From: Bacteroidales bacterium
Lineage (GTDB): Bacteria > Bacteroidota > Bacteroidia > Bacteroidales > UBA932
DNA length: 5,464 bases
Direction of reading: 5' to 3'
Assembly: GCA_017548805.1 (NCBI GenBank)
Contig: JAFYZE010000224.1
Location: 1 to 5,464, forward strand
Each line of letters starts with the position of its first letter. The stretch's first letter is position 1. A program made the translations under genes and the position numbers. Of this stretch, positions 1 through 5,435 are shown in pieces. A model generated the notes under the pieces. That model ran no database searches. It was not told the origin of the DNA and saw nothing but the letters and a program-made list of their open reading frames with translations.

Positions 1-528
1 ATAGAGACCCACCTGGTCGGATCGTACAACGCCATGAACGTCCTCGCCGCCATCTGCATAGGATGCCATTTCGAGGTGCCGTTCGATGATGCCGTCGCAG
101 CGGTCGAGTCATATATCCCCGCCAACAACCGCTCCCAGATGCAGAAGACAGAGCGCAATACCCTCATCCTGGATGCGTACAACGCCAATCCTTCCAGTAT
201 GGGAGTGGCCTTGGACAGCTTCGCCATGATGGAGGCGCCGCGAAAGGTCGCCCTTCTCGGCGACATGCGCGAACTCGGTGACAACTCCCTTGCGGAGCAT
301 GTCAAGGTCGTGGAGAAGATTGCCGCTTCCGATTGCGAAGCCTATCTGGTGGGGGAGGAGTTCGCGAAGGCGCTGGAGGCCGCGGGCTGTCCGGCGAATG
401 TCCTCGGGCATTTCGCCGACTCGGACGCCCTGACGGCCCATCTGGCCGAACACCCGCTCGAGGGCGCCTGCGTCCTTGTCAAGGGTTCGCGCGGAATCCG
501 GATGGAGAAAGCGATTCCCGTCTTGTAA
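1..528 (+). CDS. murF: MurF, UDP-MurNAc-tripeptide--D-Ala-D-Ala ligase (3' part, cut by window start)
   Basis: MurF is the cytoplasmic ATP-dependent ligase that adds D-Ala-D-Ala to UDP-MurNAc-tripeptide, the last soluble step of peptidoglycan precursor synthesis. The reading frame is open from base 1, so an ATG at 34 is internal. Of the 175 visible residues, 4-13 (HLVGSYNAMN) are the conserved segment at the end of the central ATPase domain. The C-terminal Mur ligase domain follows, with DAYNANPSSM at about 58-67, GDMRELG at 87-93 and the closing KGSRGIRMEK at 161-170. Family members are about 430-460 residues, so roughly 250 N-terminal residues, including the P-loop, lie outside the window. 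The gene ends in TAA at 526-528. Its last 50 bp overlap the 3' end of the opposite-strand phosphatase gene, leaving no room for a terminator between them. The D-Ala-D-Ala assignment rests on the C-terminal motifs; MurE or MurC is less likely because of the YNANPSSM signature. Confidence 0.93.
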   Translation: METHLVGSYNAMNVLAAICIGCHFEVPFDDAVAAVESYIPANNRSQMQKTERNTLILDAYNANPSSMGVALDSFAMMEAPRKVALLGDMRELGDNSLAEHVKVVEKIAASDCEAYLVGEEFAKALEAAGCPANVLGHFADSDALTAHLAEHPLEGACVLVKGSRGIRMEKAIPVL

Positions 529-1090
529 CGAGCAGCTGGAAGAGTCCGGCTATGGCGCACCCGAGGGCGAAGCCCACGATGGCGCCCACCACCACGTCCC
601 CGAAATAATGCTTGCCCGCGAAGACGCGGCTGAGGCCGATCAGGGCGGCCCAGATGAATATGAACCACTGGTACGCTCCGTACCGGTGGTTTCTGTCTGT
701 CTCAAGGGCTATGCTGGAAGCCGCGGCAAAGCCGAAGGCGTTGGCGGCATGGCCGGAGAAGAATCCGTAATACCCGGCTCGTTTCTCGAGGACATGGAGT
801 CCGTGCCTCATCATATATGAGTCGTAGCAAGGACGTAGCCGGCATACCGAATCCTTCACGAGATTGGCCACCTGGTCACAGGCAACAACGGTCAGAATCA
901 TGGCCAGAGTCATCACCAGCCCCTTCTTCCAGCCGAGGCGCCGTATCACGACGAACAGCACGGCGGCGTACAGTGGGAACCACGTCTCCTTCAGCGAGAA
1001 GAACTGCCAGAAACAGTCTCCGGCTTCGCAGTGGAGGCTGTTCAACGCCAGCGTGATCCGCTGGTCCAGGGCTTGGAGGGTGTCGAGCAT
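479..1090 (-). CDS. PAP2-family membrane phosphatase
   Basis: This 203-residue protein is an integral membrane phosphatase of the PAP2 (type 2 phosphatidic acid phosphatase) superfamily. All three catalytic motifs are visible: K79-x6-R86-P87, then F111-S-G-H114 (PSGH in most relatives), then S154-R155-x5-H161-x3-D165. H161 is the expected nucleophile and H114 the acid/base. Hydrophobic segments lie at about 37-50, 57-75, 112-130, 141-153 and 164-188, so five or six membrane passes are likely, with the active site on the periplasmic side. Relatives include undecaprenyl-pyrophosphate phosphatases (BcrC/PgpB type), phosphatidylglycerophosphate phosphatases and lipid A phosphatases (LpxE/LpxF); the sequence does not decide between them. 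Nearby peptidoglycan genes slightly favour carrier-lipid recycling, which is an inference. Its ATG shares one base with the obgE stop (TAATG), which suggests coupled translation. The polar tail after about residue 187 is encoded in the region that overlaps murF. Confidence 0.9.
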   Translation of the reverse strand: MLDTLQALDQRITLALNSLHCEAGDCFWQFFSLKETWFPLYAAVLFVVIRRLGWKKGLVMTLAMILTVVACDQVANLVKDSVCRLRPCYDSYMMRHGLHVLEKRAGYYGFFSGHAANAFGFAAASSIALETDRNHRYGAYQWFIFIWAALIGLSRVFAGKHYFGDVVVGAIVGFALGCAIAGLFQLLVTRRESLSPSGFRANP

Positions 1091-2082
1091 TATTTATGGA
1101 GGGCGGCCCAGAGGGCTTCCTTGAGTTCTTTCAGCCCTTGCTGGTTCATCGAGGAGATGAAGACATGCGGGATGTCTTTGGGGAGCGTAGGCTCTATCTC
1201 CTTCTCCCTCTTCTTATCGATGAGGTCGCATTTGGTCACGGCGAGGACTCGGTCCTTGACGAGCAGTTCGGGATTGTATTCCTCCAGCTCGTTAAGGAGT
1301 GTCCTGTATCCCGCTGCGATGTCTTCCTCCTCGGCGGAGACCATGAAAAGTAGCACGGAATTGCGCTCGATGTGCCGCAGGAAGCGTATGCCGATGCCGC
1401 GGCCTTCGTGTGCGCCTTCAATGATGCCGGGTATGTCGGCCATGACGAAGGACCTGTCGTCGTAGTAGCGCACGATGCCGAGATTGGGCTCCAGCGTTGT
1501 GAATGCGTAGTTTGCGATCTTCGGCTTGGCCGAAGTGATCGTGGCCAGCAATGTAGACTTGCCCGCGTTGGGGAATCCGACGAGACCGACATCCGCCAGG
1601 AGCTTGAGCTCGAGGATGAACCATCCTTCGACGCCTTCCTCTCCGGGTTGGGCAAAACGCGGGGTCTGCAGGGTAGGGGTCTTGAAATTGGTGTTGCCTA
1701 GGCCGCCTCGGCCGCCACGGCAGAGGATCTTCTCCTCGCCGGCCTCGACCAGCTCGAAGAGCACTTCGCCGGTCTCGGCGTCCTTGGCCACGGTGCCGAG
1801 CGGGACATCGAGGTAGATGTCCGCGCCGTTCTTGCCGTGGCGGTTGCCGCCTTCGCCCTTCCCGCCTTCCTCCGCCTTGACATGCTTGCGGTATTTCAGG
1901 TGGATGAGGGTCCAGAATTGGGGATTGGCGCGGAGGATGACGTGGCCTCCACGGCCGCCGTCACCGCCGTCCGGGCCTCCCTTAGGGATGTATTTCGCCC
2001 TGTACAGGTGTGTCGATCCTGCTCCGCCGTGTCCGGAAGCGCAGAATATCTTGACGTAGTCTATGAAGTTGCTCTCTGCCAT
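1090..2082 (-). CDS. obgE: ObgE/CgtA, Obg-family GTPase
   Basis: ObgE is an essential ribosome-associated GTPase acting in 50S subunit maturation and linked to growth and stringent control. The protein has 330 residues. The N-terminal glycine-rich Obg fold covers about 2-160 (for example [12 protein letters not shown] at 35-46, and GGRGGLGN at 123-130). The G domain follows, with G1 GFPNAGKST at 169-177, the switch I segment [10 protein letters not shown] at 191-200, G3 DIPG at 216-219 and G5 SS near 310-311. The G4 position reads TKCD (283-286) instead of the usual NKxD. The protein ends directly after the G domain, so the variable C-terminal domain of longer Obg proteins is absent. A TAnnTTTG-like box lies just upstream, and no Shine-Dalgarno sequence is visible. 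The stop codon overlaps the start of the PAP2 gene by one base. The family assignment is essentially certain. Confidence 0.97.
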   Translation of the reverse strand: MAESNFIDYVKIFCASGHGGAGSTHLYRAKYIPKGGPDGGDGGRGGHVILRANPQFWTLIHLKYRKHVKAEEGGKGEGGNRHGKNGADIYLDVPLGTVAKDAETGEVLFELVEAGEEKILCRGGRGGLGNTNFKTPTLQTPRFAQPGEEGVEGWFILELKLLADVGLVGFPNAGKSTLLATITSAKPKIANYAFTTLEPNLGIVRYYDDRSFVMADIPGIIEGAHEGRGIGIRFLRHIERNSVLLFMVSAEEEDIAAGYRTLLNELEEYNPELLVKDRVLAVTKCDLIDKKREKEIEPTLPKDIPHVFISSMNQQGLKELKEALWAALHK

Positions 2083-2089
2083 ATCGCTG

Positions 2090-2097
2090 CAAAGATA
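2090..2097 (-). promoter_or_regulatory. Candidate -7 box of an obgE promoter
   Basis: The minus strand reads TATCTTTG here, a full match to the Bacteroidota -7 consensus TAnnTTTG. It ends only 7 bases before the obgE ATG. No good -33 TTTG is present; the nearest candidate is TTTC at 2121-2124, with a 23-bp spacer that is longer than usual. If used, it would give obgE an almost leaderless transcript separate from the NlpC/P60 gene upstream. The match could be chance. Confidence 0.35.
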
Positions 2098-2129
2098 CGG
2101 TTTTTTGGCGAATTACCGCCGAAATAAGG

Positions 2130-3236
2130 TCAGCGGACGCGGAGGCGGCGGCCGATGTGGAGTATGGTCTTGCGGGTGATGCCGTTGAGTTCGCAGAGAC
2201 GGTCGATGGTCGTGTGGTAGGTCTTGGAGATCTTGTCCAGGGTGTCGCCGCTCTTGATGACATGGTACTGTGCCTCGGCGGAGTCGCCGGCCGCCGCAGC
2301 ACTGGTGCCCGTCTGGGATGCGGCAGTGCCGGCAGCGGATTGCTGGGCAGTTGCTGCGCTGGCGGCCGCGGTGCTGGAAGCTCCGGCAGCGTTCCCCGCC
2401 GCGAGCGAAGGAACGCGCATGGAGGAAGTCCGGGCGGCCATCACCTGCCAGGTGCCGCTTGGATTCAGGATTATCCGGGCGCCAAGGCCCGGATCGGATT
2501 CGGAGCCAGCCTCGGACAGGCTGCCGTCTTCGTTGACGGCCGCCCATCTGCCGTCGCCGAACAGCACTATGCGGCGGTCGCCCTCACCGAGTGAAAGAGT
2601 GTCCTTTATGGGCAGGAAGACATTGCCATAAACGGCTTCGAAATCAATCGGTTCTACCTCGGGTTCAGGCACTTCGATATCGAAGTCCGGCAAGATGCGC
2701 CTGGCTCCGAGGAAACGTACGGCATAGTATTCTTCCTTGATATGAGAGACGGTCACTCCTCCGTGGGTGGCGGCATGTATGAAGGTGAAATCCTGCCCGT
2801 CGGGCATCATCTCTATGAAGATGCCGACGTGCCCTATGCTCTTGCGGCTGGCACGTGCCCCGAAAATGATGATGTCACCCTTTTGCATGTCGGCGTAAGT
2901 GCCCTCCACGGGCCTGCCGTCACGTGCCTGGTCTTTGGAGGAACGCGAAAGCTCAATCCCGAGCTGGCGGTAGACATAGCCCGTGAATCCCGAGCAGTCG
3001 AACGCCTTGGGGCCGCGGGCGCCGTAGCGGTAGGGGGTGCCGATGTGCTTGTAAGCCTCCTCTATGAGGAGATCGGCGACCTGCGCGGCGCTGAGCGTGA
3101 CGCTGTCGCGCGCGGGTGGCAAAGCTGCCTGCACGGCCGCGGAAATGCATTTCGGCTCCGCCGCGCGAACGGCCAACGGGAAGGTTGCCGCAAGGACTGT
3201 AAGGACTGCTACAATATGTAACCTTTTCGCTTGCAT
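2130..3236 (-). CDS. Secreted NlpC/P60 cell-wall endopeptidase with C-terminal LysM domain
   Basis: This 368-residue protein is an exported cysteine peptidase that probably cleaves peptide stems in peptidoglycan, typically gamma-D-Glu-diamino acid bonds in this family. Residues 1-25 form a signal peptide (basic start, hydrophobic core at 8-22, a VRA-AE type cleavage site), which decides the start: the frame stays open upstream, but that extension lies antisense to the SDR gene. The NlpC/P60 domain covers about 52-182, starting with the GTPYRYG motif (66-72); C81 in DCSGF is the nucleophile, H136 in GHVGIF the base and H154 in FIHAAT the likely third residue. Residues 195-270 are a region I do not recognise, with two short GRW/GTW segments. 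A 46-residue Ala/Ser/Thr/Gly linker (277-322) leads to a LysM glycan-binding domain at 323-368 (YHVIKSGDTLDKISKTY...). There is no lipobox; C30 lies after the signal peptide in a non-lipobox context. obgE follows 47 bp downstream on the same strand, with no strong terminator between. Confidence 0.92.
   Translation of the reverse strand: MQAKRLHIVAVLTVLAATFPLAVRAAEPKCISAAVQAALPPARDSVTLSAAQVADLLIEEAYKHIGTPYRYGARGPKAFDCSGFTGYVYRQLGIELSRSSKDQARDGRPVEGTYADMQKGDIIIFGARASRKSIGHVGIFIEMMPDGQDFTFIHAATHGGVTVSHIKEEYYAVRFLGARRILPDFDIEVPEPEVEPIDFEAVYGNVFLPIKDTLSLGEGDRRIVLFGDGRWAAVNEDGSLSEAGSESDPGLGARIILNPSGTWQVMAARTSSMRVPSLAAGNAAGASSTAAASAATAQQSAAGTAASQTGTSAAAAGDSAEAQYHVIKSGDTLDKISKTYHTTIDRLCELNGITRKTILHIGRRLRVR
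2271..2408 (-). other. Ala/Ser/Thr/Gly-rich low-complexity linker in the NlpC/P60-LysM protein
   Basis: Residues 277-322 are made almost only of Ala, Ser, Thr, Gly and Gln, with no charged residue until Asp318. They separate the peptidase and middle region from the LysM domain. Such a segment is probably a flexible tether that lets the catalytic domain reach substrate while LysM holds glycan. No exact tandem unit is evident, but runs of GCN codons make this stretch prone to length variation. Confidence 0.7.
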
Positions 3237-3290
3237 TCTTGAGTAAAACTCGCTAAAATTGCACAATTTTTTGCAAACTCTTTTAATTTT
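3237..3290. promoter_or_regulatory. Divergent promoter region between the NlpC/P60 and SDR genes
   Basis: This 54-bp AT-rich gap must carry the promoters or leaders of both divergent genes, unless they extend into the coding regions. For the SDR gene (+), TAAAATTG at 3254-3261 differs from TAnnTTTG at one base and sits 29 bp before the ATG. A CTTG (3230-3233, inside the NlpC/P60 coding start) lies 20 bp further upstream, close to the -33 TTTG. For the NlpC/P60 gene (-), a TTTG is present at 3274-3277, but only a poor -7 match follows. The arms AAAATTG (3255-3261) and CAATTTT (3264-3270) form a 7-bp inverted repeat with a 2-base centre, overlapping the SDR -7 box. GAGT/ACTC at 3241-3251 is a smaller one. 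Confidence 0.45.
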
Positions 3291-4064
3291 ATGAAGAATT
3301 ATTTTGATTTCAAGGGTCAGGTCGCCCTCGTGACCGGTTGCTCCGGCGGCCTGGGAGTCCAGATGGCCAAGGCCCTGGCCAGCCAGGGCTGCAATATCGT
3401 CCCTATCGCCCGCCGCATGGAAAAACTCGAAGAAGTAGCAGCCGAACTCCGTTCGGAGTATGGCGTTGAGGCTCTCCCCATAAAGTGTGACATCACCTCC
3501 ACCGAACAGGTCGAAGCTGCTGTAAAGCAGGCACTTGTGCATTTCGGCCGCATCGACATAGTCGTCAACAACGCCGGCACCGGAGCTGTCGCTCCGGCCG
3601 AGGACATCTCCGACGCACAGTTCGAGAGCGAGATGCAGATCGACCTCTTCGGCACCTTCCGCGTAGCTCGCGCCGCCGCAAAATTCGCCATGATTCCCGC
3701 CGGTTACGGCCGCGTGATCAACATCGCCTCCATGTACGGCCTCGTCGGCAACAAGATCGCCCCCGCTTCGCCGTATCATGCCGCCAAGGGCGGAGTAGTC
3801 AACCTTACCCGCGCGCTCGCTGCAGAATGGGGCAAATACGGCATCACCGTGAACACCATCTGCCCGGGCTACTTCTACACCCCGCTCACCAAGGATACCC
3901 TTGACTCCGAGTTCTTCCAGAACTATGCTCACAGCGTGATCCCGATGGAGCGCTACGGCAATGAAGGCGAACTCGATTCCACCGTCCTCTTCCTCGCCTC
4001 ACCGGCATCGACCTACGTCACCGGCATTGCGGTCCCCGTCGACGGCGGCTACACCTGCGTGTAG
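3291..4064 (+). CDS. SDR-family NAD(P)-dependent oxidoreductase (classical type)
   Basis: This 257-residue cytoplasmic enzyme is a classical short-chain dehydrogenase/reductase of normal length. The Rossmann cofactor loop is T15-G-C-S-G-G-L-G22, NNAG is at 93-96, and the active site has S147 (in INIAS), Y162 and K166 (YHAAK). CPGYFYTPL at 191-199 and the C-terminal VDGGYTCV close the fold. Two arginines after the second beta strand (A40-R41-R42) point to NADP(H), by family rule. The position of the fourth catalytic residue, usually Asn in the N-x-x-G-x-F motif, reads Asp118 (IDLFGTF). The overall look is closest to gluconate 5-dehydrogenase and 3-oxoacyl-ACP reductase-like SDRs, but the substrate cannot be told, and no sugar-acid or fatty-acid gene is nearby. 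The gene stands alone on the plus strand, with a candidate promoter in the 54-bp gap upstream. ATG at 3291 is the only reasonable start, with MKNYFDFKGQVALVTG matching the family's usual N-terminus. Confidence 0.9.
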   Translation: MKNYFDFKGQVALVTGCSGGLGVQMAKALASQGCNIVPIARRMEKLEEVAAELRSEYGVEALPIKCDITSTEQVEAAVKQALVHFGRIDIVVNNAGTGAVAPAEDISDAQFESEMQIDLFGTFRVARAAAKFAMIPAGYGRVINIASMYGLVGNKIAPASPYHAAKGGVVNLTRALAAEWGKYGITVNTICPGYFYTPLTKDTLDSEFFQNYAHSVIPMERYGNEGELDSTVLFLASPASTYVTGIAVPVDGGYTCV

Positions 4065-4095
4065 CCTTTAAGACCATCTTTTTAAGATAATGACC

Positions 4096-4162
4096 TGAAA
4101 CGGGAGCAGGAACGTAGTTTTCACTCCCGATTGACGGAAAAAACATGAAATGGGAGCAGAAC
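4096..4162 (+). repeat. Two imperfect direct copies of a TGAAAYGGGAGCAG unit
   Basis: TGAAACGGGAGCAGGAAC at 4096-4113 and TGAAATGGGAGCAGAAC at 4146-4162 are near-identical and start 50 bp apart. Each is followed by a matching right arm (CTCCCGATT at 4124, CTCCCATT at 4174), so a whole hairpin module appears duplicated in the gap between the convergent SDR and hpt-adk genes. Confidence 0.7.
4101..4129. terminator. Weaker hairpin downstream of the SDR gene
   Basis: CGGGAG at 4101-4106 pairs with CTCCCG at 4124-4129 around a 17-base loop that holds a further 3-bp AAC/GTT stem. No T-tract follows on the plus strand. It may be a degenerate or accessory copy of the stronger hairpin at 4148-4182. 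Confidence 0.35.
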
Positions 4163-4182
4163 TGACCATTCTGCTCCCATTT
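4148..4182. terminator. Strong hairpin, likely bidirectional terminator between convergent genes
   Basis: A perfect 14-bp stem (4148-4161 with 4169-4182, core GGGAGCAG/CTGCTCCC) closes a 7-base loop. Read on the minus strand it lies 18 bp after the hpt-adk stop and is followed by CATGTTTTTT, a good terminator layout for that gene. On the plus strand the T-tract is short (the last four pairing or adjacent bases are T), so it would stop SDR transcripts less strongly. The stem strength and the place between convergent stops make this call fairly sure. Confidence 0.75.
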
Positions 4183-4200
4183 TCCATATAGGCTTCAAAT

Positions 4201-5331
4201 CTAGAATTTGTCGACCAGACCGAAGATGCGGTCGCGGACCTCGTCGATGGTGCCGACGCCGTCGATCTCGTTGTAGGTGCCGGCTTTCTTGTAATAGCCG
4301 ATGAGGGGCTCGGTCTGGTTGTGGTAGGTGTCGATGCGGTTCTTGATGACGGAGACATCTGCGTCGTCGGCGCGGCCCTCGATGGCGGCGCGCTTGGAGA
4401 TGCGCTCGATGATCATCTCGTCAGGGATCATGATGCTGACGATGGATGTGACCTTCTCGCCATTGCGCTCGAGGATGGCGTCGAGGGCCTCGGCCTGGGC
4501 GATGGTGCGGGGGAAGCCGTCAAGCAGGAAGCCGTCCACGCCGGTGATGGTCTTGAACTCGGACTCGATCATGCCCTCGACTACCTCGTCGGGGACGAGG
4601 GCGCCGGCTTCGATGAGGCTCTTGGCCTTGAGGCCGAGTTCGGTGCCGGCGGCGATCTCCTTGCGGAGCAGGGCTCCGGTGCTGATGTGGTGGAGGTTGT
4701 ACTTCTCAACCATGGCTGTGGCCTGGGTGCCCTTGCCGGCTCCCGGAGGCCCGAAAAGAATGTAATACTTCATATGTTTGTCTTTCGGTTCGTCCAATAC
4801 GTATACGTCGGGCAGGTTGCGGCCAAGCTCGTCATAATCAAGGCCGTAGCCCACGATGAAGGCGTTGGGTATCTCTTTGCCGACATAATCGAGCTTCTCG
4901 TCCTTCTTGTAGACCTCGGGCTTGAGCAGCATCGTGCAGATGCGCACTTCGCGGGCTCCCTTCGACAGGAGCATCTCCTTGAGGGCGACGATGGTGTTGC
5001 CGGTGTCGACGATGTCTTCGAAGATAATGACGCGCCTGCCCTCGACCGGGGCGGTGAGTCCGATAGGGATGAGGACCGTTCCGGTCGATGCCGTGCCCTG
5101 ATATGACGAGAGCTTGATGGAGACGAGCTCAGCCTTGAAGTTGAGCCGTTTCATCATGGCGGCGGTGAACATGATGGCGCCGTTCAGGACGCACAGGAAG
5201 ATGGGAACGTCGTCCGAGTTGCTGAAGTCGGCGTTGACCCTCTCCGCCAGCCTGTCGATGGCTTCCTCCATCTCGGCGTTGGAGATGAAAGGCCTGAAGA
5301 ACTTGTCGTGCAGCTTGATCTTGTTGTCCAT
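4201..5331 (-). CDS. hpt-adk: Fused hypoxanthine phosphoribosyltransferase-adenylate kinase
   Basis: This 376-residue cytoplasmic protein joins two purine enzymes. Residues 1-180 are a full hypoxanthine(-guanine) phosphoribosyltransferase, turning base plus PRPP into IMP/GMP: LNGA at 49-52, SSYQGT at 75-80, the PRPP loop FEDIVDTGNT at 104-113, and the C-terminal block IPNAFIVGYGLDYDELGRNLPDVYVL at about 154-179. Residues 187-376 are a full adenylate kinase (2 ADP to ATP + AMP): P-loop GPPGAGKGT at 194-202, the NMP-binding segment with T218-G219 and R223, and DGFPRT at 271-276. A short LID follows at about 313-323, without zinc cysteines, then R332. Each half has its normal stand-alone length, and the linker is only about 7 residues (EPKDKH), so this is a clean in-frame fusion and not a frameshift artefact. 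Met187 (codon at 4771-4773) is where a separate Adk would start. ATG at 5331 matches the usual Hpt N-terminus. A strong hairpin follows the stop. Confidence 0.95.
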   Translation of the reverse strand: MDNKIKLHDKFFRPFISNAEMEEAIDRLAERVNADFSNSDDVPIFLCVLNGAIMFTAAMMKRLNFKAELVSIKLSSYQGTASTGTVLIPIGLTAPVEGRRVIIFEDIVDTGNTIVALKEMLLSKGAREVRICTMLLKPEVYKKDEKLDYVGKEIPNAFIVGYGLDYDELGRNLPDVYVLDEPKDKHMKYYILFGPPGAGKGTQATAMVEKYNLHHISTGALLRKEIAAGTELGLKAKSLIEAGALVPDEVVEGMIESEFKTITGVDGFLLDGFPRTIAQAEALDAILERNGEKVTSIVSIMIPDEMIIERISKRAAIEGRADDADVSVIKNRIDTYHNQTEPLIGYYKKAGTYNEIDGVGTIDEVRDRIFGLVDKF

Positions 5332-5341
5332 GGGCTGTCTG

Positions 5342-5378
5342 TTTTTAGGAATACAAATTTAACCTAAAATCCTAAAAA
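5342..5378. repeat. CCTAAAA/TTTTAGG copies around the hpt-adk promoter
   Basis: TTTTTAGG at 5342-5349 is the exact reverse complement of CCTAAAAA at 5371-5378, and CCTAAAAT at 5363-5370 is a second direct copy next to it. The inverted copies flank the -7 box. A further CCTAAA occurs at 5434-5439. This could be an operator, but the region is AT-rich and chance contributes. Confidence 0.45.
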
Positions 5379-5384
5379 TTCATA
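5354..5384 (-). promoter_or_regulatory. Candidate hpt-adk promoter (Bacteroidota type)
   Basis: On the minus strand, TAAATTTG at 5354-5361 is a full match to the -7 consensus TAnnTTTG. TATG at 5381-5384 matches three of four bases of the -33 TTTG, with the usual 19-bp spacer. The box ends 22 bp before the ATG, predicting a short leader. Copies of CCTAAAA lie within the spacer, and an inverted copy lies in the leader. Confidence 0.6.
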
Positions 5385-5400
5385 GGTTTTTTCACGGCAT

Positions 5401-5435
5401 GGATGAATTGATATGTTTCTTATGTTTTTTCATCC
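5401..5435. repeat. Inverted repeat GGATGAA/TTCATCC upstream of hpt-adk
   Basis: GGATGAA (5401-5407) and TTCATCC (5429-5435) are perfect 7-bp arms around a 21-base AT-rich spacer. No coding region is seen between 5332 and the window end. The pair lies upstream of the predicted hpt-adk -33 element, where a regulator site or the end of a neighbouring transcript could sit. Confidence 0.35.

Noticed and set aside
479..820. Plus-strand open frames across the PAP2 phosphatase and obgE region
   Set aside because: They show no recognisable motif, and the minus strand has complete catalytic motifs in every segment.
2098..2121. Hairpin GGCG/CGCC between the NlpC/P60 gene and obgE as a terminator
   Set aside because: The stem is only 4 bp, and on the transcribed minus strand it is followed by A residues rather than T residues, so it is unlikely to end transcription.
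3237..3932. Upstream extension of the NlpC/P60 frame on the minus strand, adding 232 residues
   Set aside because: It lies almost wholly antisense to the SDR gene, whose family motifs are intact. The internal Met at 3236 starts a clear signal peptide, so the extension is an open-frame shadow of GC-rich codons.
4065..4085. TTTAAGA/TCTTTTTAAGA just after the SDR stop as a terminator
   Set aside because: Only about 4 AT-rich base pairs can form; the hairpin at 4148-4182 is far stronger.
4321..5106. 261-residue open frame on the plus strand antisense to hpt-adk
   Set aside because: It is rich in Asp, Gly, Ala and Val in a way typical of antisense shadows, shows no domain motif, and the opposite strand encodes two complete enzymes.
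4201..5331. hpt-adk fusion as a sequencing frameshift artefact
   Set aside because: Both domains have normal length and the junction has no extra or missing residues and no homopolymer run; the linker reads as ordinary coding sequence.
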